DNA of 64,000 nucleotides from Fusicatenibacter_A intestinipullorum (lineage in GTDB: Bacteria > Bacillota > Negativicutes > Acidaminococcales > Acidaminococcaceae). The position numbers and the translations under genes were made by a program. Numbering within the stretch: the stretch's first letter is position 1; each line of letters opens with the position of its first letter. The stretch lies in contig DWZP01000004.1 in the NCBI GenBank assembly GCA_019117495.1, positions 1-64,000 on the forward strand, read 5' to 3'. The notes below the pieces were generated by a model. That model had not been told where the DNA came from and did not search any database. It saw nothing but the letters and a program-made list of their open reading frames with translations. Below are positions 40,663 through 47,520 of this stretch, one piece after another.

Positions 40663-42678
40663 TCAGTTAAAACCGAGCATCAAACCAATATGGTAAACCG
40701 TAAAGGCTGCCAGCCAGGCAACGCATATTTCGTAAGCCATAATGGCAATAGTGGCAATGCCGGAATTCATTTCACGCTTTATTGCTGCAAGCGCTGCCAC
40801 GCATGGTGGGTAGAGCAGGGCAAAGGTTAAAAAGCTGAGCGCCGTAAGCGGGGAGAAAAGGTTCTGCAATGCGCTGCCGGTAAGCTCATCGCCGCTGCCG
40901 GTAAGAACGGAAAGCGTACTTATAACAACTTCTTTGGCCGTAATGCCGGTAATTAATGCTGTTGCCGCACGCCAGTCGCCAAAGCCAAGCGGAGCAAACA
41001 CAGGCGCTATAAAAGAACCGATTTGTGCAAGCATGCTGTTGGCGGGGTTTTCTACCATGTAGAAGCGCGTGTCAAAACTTTGCAGCAGCCAGATAACAAT
41101 GCTTGCAAGGAAGATGATGGTAAAAGCCCTGTGCAGGAAGTCTTTGGCTTTGCTCCACATATGCAGGCCGATGCTTCTTGCGGTAGGCAGGCGGTAAGCA
41201 GGCAGTTCCATTACAAACGGAACAGGCTGGCCGTTAAATACAAAGGCTTTTAAAAGCAGGCCTGATAAAATAGCAATTAAAATGCCTGTCAGGTACAGGT
41301 ACATCATTACCTGTGCACGGTTTTCGGCAAAGAAAGCCGCGATAAAAACACCGTAAACCGGAAGTTTGGCGCTGCACGACATGAAAGGCGTTAAAATAAT
41401 TGTTATTTTGCGGTCACGCTCACTGGCAAGAGTGCGTGTTGCCATAATTGCCGGTACGCTGCAGCCAAAGCCGATAAGCATCGGTACAAAAGATGAACCG
41501 GAAAGCCCGATTTTACGCAGCAGCATATCCATTACAAAGGCAATGCGCGCCATATAACCTGTATCTTCCAAAAGAGAGAGGAAAAAGAACAGCGTTACGA
41601 TAGTTGGCAAGAACGAAAGCACGCTGCCAACGCCGGTAAATACGCCGTCGATAATAAGCGAGTGAATAGGCGCGCTGACATTGGCTGCTGTTAAACCTGC
41701 GTCCGCCGCGTCTGTTACGGCGGCAATGCCAAGCTCCAGCAAATTGCTTAATTCTGCGCCTATAACATCAAAAGTAAGCCAGAACACCGTAAACATTGTT
41801 AAAAGGAAAATAGGTATGGCCAGGTATTTATTTGTTAAATAGCGGTCCATTTTTACAGAACGCTTTTGGGCGACGCTTTCATCGGGCTTATGCACGGTCT
41901 GGCTGCACAGTTCTTCAATATAAGTGTAGCGCATATCCGCCAAAGCAGCTTCTTTATCCGTATCGGCTGCCGATTCAAGCTCTGTAACAAAGTGGCCTAT
42001 AATATCCTGTTCGTTTTCCGTTAATTCCAGTTCTTTGGTTAACAGGTCATCGCCTTCAATGAGCTTAGTTGCCGAAAAACGCAGCGGCAAGCCTTTTTTG
42101 CGTACTTTGGGTTCAATTAAATGGGCGATGGAATGAATTGCCACATGCGCCGGGCCGGAACAAAAGTCAAGGCGCTCAGGCAGCTGATGAGTTTCAGCAG
42201 CGTTTTTGGCGCGGCGGATAAGTTCATCAACACCCGCACCTGAATTGGCCGTTATTGGAATTACCGGTATGGTGAGCTTTTTCTCAAGCGTTTTAATATC
42301 AATACTGCCGCCGCTTGCCTGCAATTCATCCATCATATTAAGGGCAATTACCATTGGCGTATTAAGCTCTATAAGCTGCAGTGATAAATACAGGCTGCGT
42401 TCAATATTGGTAGCATCAAGAACGTTTACAATAACATCCGGCTTGTTGCGTAAAAGCAAATCGCGCGTAACAATTTCCTCGGAGGTATAAGGCGAAAGGG
42501 AATAAATACCGGGAAGGTCAATAACGGTAATGTCCTTATCCTTCAGCAAAATGCCTTCTTTTTTCTGCACCGTTACGCCGGGAAAGTTGCCAACGTGCTG
42601 ATTGCTGCCGGTAAGATAGTTAAAAAGCGTGCTTTTGCCGCAGTTCTGGTTTCCTACAAGTGCAAATGTAAGTTTCAT
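40663..42678 (-). CDS. feoB: Ferrous iron transporter FeoB
   Basis: A 671-residue inner-membrane ferrous iron transporter with an N-terminal GTPase. G motifs are GNQNCGKSTLFNYLTG (G1), GVTVQKKEG (G2), DLPGIYSL (G3) and NMMDE (G4); a helical GDI-like region follows (to about 270). The C-terminal part has many membrane helices and two Gate domains (for example SCSAKLPVYGVF, LIGFGCSVPAIMATRTL). The gene overlaps feoA by four bases. An anaerobe would rely on this route for iron. Confidence 0.96.
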   Translation of the reverse strand: MKLTFALVGNQNCGKSTLFNYLTGSNQHVGNFPGVTVQKKEGILLKDKDITVIDLPGIYSLSPYTSEEIVTRDLLLRNKPDVIVNVLDATNIERSLYLSLQLIELNTPMVIALNMMDELQASGGSIDIKTLEKKLTIPVIPITANSGAGVDELIRRAKNAAETHQLPERLDFCSGPAHVAIHSIAHLIEPKVRKKGLPLRFSATKLIEGDDLLTKELELTENEQDIIGHFVTELESAADTDKEAALADMRYTYIEELCSQTVHKPDESVAQKRSVKMDRYLTNKYLAIPIFLLTMFTVFWLTFDVIGAELSNLLELGIAAVTDAADAGLTAANVSAPIHSLIIDGVFTGVGSVLSFLPTIVTLFFFLSLLEDTGYMARIAFVMDMLLRKIGLSGSSFVPMLIGFGCSVPAIMATRTLASERDRKITIILTPFMSCSAKLPVYGVFIAAFFAENRAQVMMYLYLTGILIAILSGLLLKAFVFNGQPVPFVMELPAYRLPTARSIGLHMWSKAKDFLHRAFTIIFLASIVIWLLQSFDTRFYMVENPANSMLAQIGSFIAPVFAPLGFGDWRAATALITGITAKEVVISTLSVLTGSGDELTGSALQNLFSPLTALSFLTFALLYPPCVAALAAIKREMNSGIATIAIMAYEICVAWLAAFTVYHIGLMLGFN

Positions 42679-42914
42679 GCTTCCTCCGGCTGCACGGTAA
42701 TTTTTTTAGCGTCATCCAGCCTCAGGGTCAGCTCGTAGCCGCGCAGAAAAATTTCGATAGGGTCGCCTAAAGGCGCTCTTTTACGCACCATAACCCTTGT
42801 TTTGGGGGTCAGCCCCATATCTAAAAAGCGGCGGCGCAAAATGCCTTCACCGCCAACTGTAATAATCGTGGCTTTTTGCCCGATAGCCAGATTATTTAAA
42901 GTAATAGCTTCCAT
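42675..42914 (-). CDS. feoA: FeoA, SH3-like partner of FeoB
   Basis: A 79-residue SH3-fold protein required for FeoB function. LNNLAIGQKATIITVGGEG and RRRFLDMGLTPKTRVMVRKR, then APLGDPIEIFLRGYELTLR, are typical. It has AAAGGAGAAAA before the ATG and overlaps feoB. Confidence 0.95.
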   Translation of the reverse strand: MEAITLNNLAIGQKATIITVGGEGILRRRFLDMGLTPKTRVMVRKRAPLGDPIEIFLRGYELTLRLDDAKKITVQPEEA

Positions 42915-42957
42915 ATTTAATTTTCTCCTTTGATTACTTATGACTAACTACAAATTT

Positions 42958-42986
42958 ATTATATCACTACCAAAACTCATTAGCAA
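42958..42986 (-). promoter_or_regulatory. Promoter for feoAB
   Basis: Read on the minus strand: TTGCTA (42986-42981), a 17-base spacer, TATAAT (42963-42958). A clear Fur box was not found. The rest of the gap up to 43142 is AT-rich with small inverted repeats (TAAGC-N4-GCTTA near 43068; AAAGG-N5-CCTTT near 43103) of unknown meaning. Confidence 0.55.
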
Positions 42987-43142
42987 TCAAATAAAAGTTT
43001 TTAAAATTTTTAAATAACTAAAGCTGATAAATGAAAAACATTATTTATTAAAAACACACGTGAATGATAAGCAGGCGCTTACTGAAAAATGCTGTAATTT
43101 TAAAGGAAAAACCTTTCATACGTGAAAAAATAGTAAACTTGC

Positions 43143-43170
43143 TTGACAAGATTTCTTTTGGGTATATAAT
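43143..43170 (+). promoter_or_regulatory. Strong promoter of perR with PerR-box-like overlap
   Basis: TTGACA (43143-43148), a 16-base spacer and TATAAT (43165-43170): both hexamers are consensus. The -10 runs into TATAATTGTAATTGA, a partial match to the PerR operator dyad (TTATAATNATTATAA), so autoregulation is plausible. Confidence 0.7.
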
Positions 43171-43209
43171 TGTAATTGAGAATAGGTTTTGTTAGAAGGG
43201 AGAGGCAGA

Positions 43210-43611
43210 ATGAAACGTAATACTATTCAAAGACAGCTTGTTATTGCTGCAGTACGCTTCCTGGCGGACCATCCCACGGCTGACGAGGTTTATGAACGCA
43301 TAACCATGGAATATCCCGATATCAGTAAGGGAACGGTGTACCGCAACCTTAACTCGCTTGTGGAAAGCGGGCTTTTAAATAAGGTTTCCGTACCCAGCGG
43401 CGCAGACAGGTTTGACCATATGCTTACCAAGCATTACCACATTAAATGTTCCCATTGCGGAAAATTTATGAATGTAGAGAATATGGATTACATGGAAGAC
43501 CTTGACGAAAAGGTTGCCGCAGTAACCGGCTTTAAAATGCAGAGCCATGATATTGTCTTTAATGGATTGTGCCCCGATTGCCAGAAGCTTGAGGCAAAAG
43601 AAGCACAATAA
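43210..43611 (+). CDS. perR: PerR-like peroxide-sensing repressor (Fur family)
   Basis: A 133-residue Fur-family regulator. PerR uses iron-catalysed histidine oxidation to sense peroxide. Points favouring PerR over Fur are the RFD sequence in GADRFDHMLTKHYHIKC (Asp where Fur proteins have Glu), the N-terminal HPTADEVYE histidine, and the adjacent rubrerythrin gene. Structural zinc cysteines are CSHC and CPDC. The frame is open to a TTG at 43189, but GGGAGAGG (43198-43205) supports ATG 43210. Fur or Zur roles cannot be fully excluded. Confidence 0.85.
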   Translation: MKRNTIQRQLVIAAVRFLADHPTADEVYERITMEYPDISKGTVYRNLNSLVESGLLNKVSVPSGADRFDHMLTKHYHIKCSHCGKFMNVENMDYMEDLDEKVAAVTGFKMQSHDIVFNGLCPDCQKLEAKEAQ

Positions 43612-43654
43612 GTGCAGAAGCACAAATAAAATTTATTTTATGGAGGTATGAACA

Positions 43655-44209
43655 ATGGAATTTAAAGGAAGCAGAACTGAAGCAAACTTGCAGGCAGCAT
43701 TTGCCGGTGAATCTCAGGCAAGAAACAAATATACCTATTATGCAGGCATTGCTAAAAAAGAAGGCTATAACCAGATTGCCAATATTTTTGAAGAAACCGC
43801 AGGCAACGAAAAAGAACATGCCAAAATCTGGTTTAAACTTTTAACCAGCGGCGGCGTAGCACACAGCAGCCTGCCCGATACTTTAACCAACCTTAAAGAC
43901 GCAGCAGCAGGCGAAAACTATGAATGGACCGAAATGTATGCCGAATTTGCCAAAGTAGCAAAAGAAGAAGGCTTTGATTATATTGCCATGCTGTTTGAAG
44001 AAGTTGGCAAAATTGAAAAAGAACACGAAGAACGCTACAATGCACTGGTTGCCAACATTGAAAATGACCGTGTATTTAAACGCGAAGAAAAACAGGTTTG
44101 GATTTGCGGCAACTGCGGCCATATTGTAATTGCTGAAAAAGCTCCGGAAGTTTGCCCTGTTTGCGATCATCCGAAAGCATATTTTGAACTGCGCAAAGTA
44201 AACTACTAA
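43655..44209 (+). CDS. rbr: Rubrerythrin
   Basis: A 184-residue peroxide reductase of anaerobes. The N-terminal di-iron ferritin-like domain has EANLQAAFAGESQARNKYTY, then EETAGNEKEHAKIWF and EEVGKIEKEHEERY with paired Glu-x-x-His ligands. The C-terminal rubredoxin domain has CGNCGHIVI and CPVCDHPKAYF. It lies 43 bases after perR with its own GGAGG, a typical PerR-regulated pair, and is followed by a terminator. Confidence 0.96.
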   Translation: MEFKGSRTEANLQAAFAGESQARNKYTYYAGIAKKEGYNQIANIFEETAGNEKEHAKIWFKLLTSGGVAHSSLPDTLTNLKDAAAGENYEWTEMYAEFAKVAKEEGFDYIAMLFEEVGKIEKEHEERYNALVANIENDRVFKREEKQVWICGNCGHIVIAEKAPEVCPVCDHPKAYFELRKVNY

Positions 44210-44231
44210 TAGCTTAACGGTAAATAATCAG

Positions 44232-44263
44232 TCCCCGGTGGGAAAATCCTGCCGGGGATTTTT
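44232..44263 (+). terminator. Rubrerythrin terminator
   Basis: TCCCCGG (44232-44238) pairs with CCGGGGA (44252-44258) followed by TTTTT. Confidence 0.85.
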
Positions 44264-44341
44264 GTATTCTTTTAAAAACTTAACTTGCAAAGTGTTTTTT
44301 ATAATGCTATGATGAAAATGATTTGTTTAAGGAGGCAGTTT

Positions 44342-44761
44342 ATGCAAATAAGCCATATTACTTTTATTGTACACGATATTGAACGTACAACAGTTATGTT
44401 GCAGCAGCTGTTTGATGCTAAAGTTATATACGACAGCGGCGAGAATACTTTTTCGCTGTCGCAGGAAAGATTTTTTGATATTGATGGTTTGTGGCTGGTG
44501 ATTATGCAGGGTGAATCTTTAAAGGAAACAACCTATAACCACATAGCTTTTAAAATTGACAAAAAAGAATATGATGAATATAAAAACCGCATTAAAACTC
44601 TTGGCTTAACTTTCAGGGAAGGGCGCAGCCGTATAGAGGGAGAAGGGCGTTCTTTATATTTTTATGATTATGACAATCATCTTTTTGAACTGCATACAGG
44701 TACACTGTCAGAGCGTTTAAAAAGTTATGATGAATATAATAAACAGCACGGAAGGGTATAA
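44342..44761 (+). CDS. fosX: FosX-type fosfomycin hydrolase (vicinal oxygen chelate family)
   Basis: A 139-residue metalloenzyme resembling Listeria FosX, which opens the epoxide of fosfomycin with water. Family landmarks are ISHITFIVHDIERTT (metal His), GLWLVIMQGESL, TYNHIAFKI (second metal His) and GEGRSLYFYDYDNHLFELHT (Glu ligand and phosphonate-contact residues). The frame reaches 44285, but AAGGAGG at 44329-44335 selects ATG 44342. A TATAAT occurs at 44300-44305 without a good -35. It may be an intrinsic resistance gene or a housekeeping relative. Confidence 0.87.
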   Translation: MQISHITFIVHDIERTTVMLQQLFDAKVIYDSGENTFSLSQERFFDIDGLWLVIMQGESLKETTYNHIAFKIDKKEYDEYKNRIKTLGLTFREGRSRIEGEGRSLYFYDYDNHLFELHTGTLSERLKSYDEYNKQHGRV

Positions 44762-44763
44762 AA

Positions 44764-45168
44764 ATGATTTTAATTGCTTGCGTTGATGATAATTTAGGCA
44801 TGCTTTTTAATAACCGCCGCCAGAGTATGGACAGGGTTTTGCGTGCGCGGCTGCTGAAGCTTTGCGGCGCGCATAAACTGTGGATGAACGCATACAGCCG
44901 CGGACAGTTTGATGAAACTGCTGAAAGCATAACCGTTGATGAAGATTTTATGACAAAAGCAGGCAGTGATGATTATTGCTTTGCCGAAAACATCAGCGTT
45001 AAGCCTTATGAAAAAGAAATGCAGAAAATTATTTTGTACAGGTGGAACCGGGTTTACCCGGCAGATTTATATTTTGACATTGATTTAAAAAACTGGCACC
45101 TTAAAGAGAGCAATGATTTTGCCGGTTCATCCCACGATAAAATTACGGAGGAAATTTACGTAAAATGA
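44764..45168 (+). CDS. Conserved protein of unknown function
   Basis: A 134-residue protein starting MILIACVDDNLGMLFNNRRQ and containing LWMNAYSRGQF. I recall similar proteins in gut Firmicutes carrying the label ribonuclease Z, but the zinc motif HxHxDH of RNase Z is absent, so that label is not supported. There is no signal peptide. The sequence alternates hydrophobic strands and acidic or aromatic segments. It starts just after fosX and overlaps the exported nuclease by four bases, so translational coupling suggests work with that protein. Function unknown. Confidence 0.75.
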   Translation: MILIACVDDNLGMLFNNRRQSMDRVLRARLLKLCGAHKLWMNAYSRGQFDETAESITVDEDFMTKAGSDDYCFAENISVKPYEKEMQKIILYRWNRVYPADLYFDIDLKNWHLKESNDFAGSSHDKITEEIYVK

Positions 45169-46091
45169 GAAAAATATTTGCTGTAATTTGTTCTTTAATG
45201 CTGGCTGTAAGCCTTGTTTTAAGCGGCTGCGGGCAAAAAGGCAGCAATGCCGCCGCACCGGCAGGCAGTTCCGTTAACGCAGCCGGTATTGCTTCTGTAC
45301 CTGCGTACAGCGGCAAGCCCTTTATTGCAATTAACGGCAATAAGCCAAATTTTAACGAGGCTGATTTAACCGAGAAATCATTTGAAAAATACAGCCCACT
45401 GGATAGTTTAAAACGCTGCGGCACGGCGTTTGCCAATGTATCAAAAGAAACTATGCCTAAAGAAAAGCGCGGCAGCATTGGGCAGGTTAAGCCGAGCGGC
45501 TGGCAGACGGCAAAATACGATTTTGTTGACGGCAAGTATCTTTATAACCGCTGCCATTTAATCGGTTATCAGCTTACGGCTGAGAATGCAAACGAACGCA
45601 ATTTAATAACCGGAACGCGCTATATGAATGTAGATGGCATGCTGCCGTTTGAAAATATGGTGGCCGACTATATTAAAGAAACCGGCAACCACGTTTTATA
45701 CCGTGTAACGCCGGTGTTTAACGGCAATAACCTTGTGGCGTCTGGCGTACAGATGGAGGCAATGTCCGTAGAGGATAAAGGTGCAGGTATAAGCTTTAAT
45801 GTTTTCTGTTATAATGTACAACCGGGCGTGGAAATCAACTATTCAGACGGGAAAAGCAAACTGGCAGAAGGGCAGCAAACGGAAAAAACTGCCGGTAAAC
45901 CAAAAGTATGCCCAACTGCCGATGATTACGCAGTACAAAGCTATGTGTTAAATACCGGCAGCAAAAAATTCCATAAACCTGATTGCAGCGGCGCAGAAAA
46001 AATAATCGCTAAAAATAGGGAAAACTTTAAAGGCCGGCGTGCCGAATTAATTAGCAAAGGCTACAGCCCGTGCGGAATTTGCAAGCCTTAA
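45165..46091 (+). CDS. Lipoprotein with DNA/RNA non-specific endonuclease domain
   Basis: A 308-residue exported protein. A signal peptide ends in the lipobox LVLSGCGQK, so the mature protein is anchored by lipid at Cys22. Residues about 45-225 resemble the EndA/NucA-type beta-beta-alpha-metal nucleases, with YNRCHLIGYQLTAENANERN holding the catalytic His and Asn region (here NRCH in place of DRGH). A C-terminal segment with KFHKPDCSG and SPCGICKP resembles the small Cys-containing tail found on several secreted nucleases. It may degrade or process external DNA, for nutrition or uptake together with the pilus ATPases (inference). Confidence 0.83.
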   Translation: MRKIFAVICSLMLAVSLVLSGCGQKGSNAAAPAGSSVNAAGIASVPAYSGKPFIAINGNKPNFNEADLTEKSFEKYSPLDSLKRCGTAFANVSKETMPKEKRGSIGQVKPSGWQTAKYDFVDGKYLYNRCHLIGYQLTAENANERNLITGTRYMNVDGMLPFENMVADYIKETGNHVLYRVTPVFNGNNLVASGVQMEAMSVEDKGAGISFNVFCYNVQPGVEINYSDGKSKLAEGQQTEKTAGKPKVCPTADDYAVQSYVLNTGSKKFHKPDCSGAEKIIAKNRENFKGRRAELISKGYSPCGICKP

Positions 46092-46105
46092 CCGGAGGTT
46101 AATTA

Positions 46106-47269
46106 ATGGGATTAGTAGATGATTATTTATCGGCCTATAAAGTAGGCAAAAAAGAGCAGATGGCGGCGCGCATGGCGTTTTTTATCAGCGGGTTTGCGGT
46201 TGCGACCTGGGCGCCAATGATACCGGCAGTTAAAGATAAACTGCAAATTGGTGCCGATGTATTAGGCATGCTGTTATTAAGCATCGGCATCAGCGCTTTT
46301 ATTTTTATGCCGCTGGCAGGTATGTTAAGCCGCAGTTATGGCTGTAAAAAGGTTCTGCGTACCGCTATTGCCGTTATGGCAGCGGATTTGGTGATTTTAT
46401 CGCTGCTTGGCAATATTTGGGGCTTTTTGGTATTTCTTGCGGTTTTTGGTGCGGCAATGGGCTGCATAGACGTTAATATGAACCTTAATGCCGTTATCGT
46501 AGAAAATGCTTCTAAAAAGCGTATGATGAGCGGCATGCACGCTTTATGGAGCGTCGGCTGCTTTGCCGGTGCAGGTTTATTCAGCCTTTTGGCCAAAGCT
46601 GGGCTTGGCATAACAGTTATTGCCGCCATACACAGCCTTATAGTAATGATGTTTACAGTAATTTACAGCCGCCACTTTTTAAATTTTAAAGGTGCTGGCA
46701 ACGAAAAACCAATCGCTGTTCCCAAAGGCATAGTAGTGTTTTTCGGCGTGCTGGCGTGCATAACATTTTTGGGCGAAGGCGCAGTTATGGACTGGAGCGG
46801 CGTTTTGCTTACAGAAGTAAAAAATACCGAGCTTTCGCTTGCAGGCGTAGGCTATGCCGTTTTTTCGGTAGCAATGCTGTGTATGCGCCTTTTGGGCGAT
46901 AAAATAGTAGCTGTGCTTGGCGAAGAAAAAACATTGGTTTTTGGCAGTGTTATCGGCGCCATTGGCTTTTTAAGCGTTATCTTTTTGGAAAATTTTTATG
47001 CCATTCAGCTTGGGTTTGTGCTTATGGGATTAGGGCTAGCCAACATAGTGCCCACAATTTATTCGCTGACAAAATACCAGAAAGTTATGCCAATCAACGC
47101 AGCCGTAACGGCGATAACCAGCATGGGGTATACCGGCGTAATTTTAGGCCCGGCAGTTTTAGGCTTTGTTGCGCATGGTTTCGGTATCACACAAGTGTTT
47201 TACCTGTTGGCGGTTTTGCTTGCCGCTCAGGCCGTGGCTGTTAAATATTACTTTGCCAAAATGGGTTAG
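46106..47269 (+). CDS. MFS transporter
   Basis: A 387-residue major facilitator with 12 predicted membrane helices. After a cytoplasmic N-terminus, helix 1 reads MAFFISGFAVATWAPMIPAV. The loop between helices 2 and 3 has SRSYGCKKVLR, a form of the MFS A-motif; MHALWSVGCFAGAG is in the middle. This pattern fits the YbjJ/FucP-like group of putative efflux or sugar permeases. Substrate unknown. GGAGG precedes the ATG; the gene follows the nuclease by 14 bases and may share its transcript. Confidence 0.82.
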   Translation: MGLVDDYLSAYKVGKKEQMAARMAFFISGFAVATWAPMIPAVKDKLQIGADVLGMLLLSIGISAFIFMPLAGMLSRSYGCKKVLRTAIAVMAADLVILSLLGNIWGFLVFLAVFGAAMGCIDVNMNLNAVIVENASKKRMMSGMHALWSVGCFAGAGLFSLLAKAGLGITVIAAIHSLIVMMFTVIYSRHFLNFKGAGNEKPIAVPKGIVVFFGVLACITFLGEGAVMDWSGVLLTEVKNTELSLAGVGYAVFSVAMLCMRLLGDKIVAVLGEEKTLVFGSVIGAIGFLSVIFLENFYAIQLGFVLMGLGLANIVPTIYSLTKYQKVMPINAAVTAITSMGYTGVILGPAVLGFVAHGFGITQVFYLLAVLLAAQAVAVKYYFAKMG

Positions 47270-47273
47270 AACA

Positions 47274-47302
47274 TTGTTTAAAACTTTAAAGTTTAGTATA
47301 AT
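47274..47302 (+). promoter_or_regulatory. Promoter for the leader unit upstream of the immunity-like genes
   Basis: TTGTTT (47274-47279), a 17-base spacer and TATAAT (47297-47302), placed four bases after the MFS stop codon. The predicted RNA start is about 47309. Confidence 0.65.
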
Positions 47303-47334
47303 TAAATAAAGTATAACAAGGAGCGGCAAAGATT

Positions 47335-47460
47335 ATGGGCTGTGTAATCATCAGGCAGGCAATCAGGCAGGCGAAGCGGCGTTATAACTTAAGGCCGGCA
47401 CTTTGTTATGCACTTAATATTAACAATAAAATTAACGGACGCTTTGCTGTTTACTCTTAA
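47335..47460 (+). CDS. Possible 41-residue leader peptide
   Basis: ATG 47335 opens 41 codons, starting MGCVIIRQAIRQAKRRYNL and ending at TAA 47458-47460, with AAGGAG at 47318-47323 (spacing 11). The codons for IRQA are repeated by a 12-base tandem repeat (47350-47373). A hairpin starts inside the last codons and continues past the stop. The peptide is basic at the start and matches nothing I recognise. Promoter, ribosome site, short frame and hairpin together resemble an attenuator leader; a non-coding RNA is the alternative. Confidence 0.4.
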   Translation: MGCVIIRQAIRQAKRRYNLRPALCYALNINNKINGRFAVYS

Positions 47461-47484
47461 CGCAGACAGCAGGGCGTCCTTTTG
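47437..47484 (+). terminator. Two-part hairpin overlapping the leader ORF stop
   Basis: GGACGC (47437-47442) pairs with GCGTCC (47474-47479), and inside it GCTGT pairs with ACAGC. TTTT follows. The stem spans the leader stop codon, so ribosomes on the leader could melt it. It sits 36 bases before the large immunity-like gene. Confidence 0.55.
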
Positions 47485-47520
47485 TATTTTGGCGCAGGCT
47501 GATTGAAAGGGGAAGGCCTT

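Noticed and set aside
43058..43128. Inverted repeats and repeated ACGTGAA before perR as operators
   Set aside because: They are short, imperfect and not aligned with either promoter; no basis to assign a function.
44764..45168. Ribonuclease Z label for the small unknown protein
   Set aside because: The HxHxDH zinc motif of RNase Z is absent and the length is far too short.
47335..47484. T-box or other known riboswitch before the immunity-like gene
   Set aside because: No T-box sequence (AGGGTGGNACCGCG type) or other riboswitch core was found; only the short frame and hairpin are supported.
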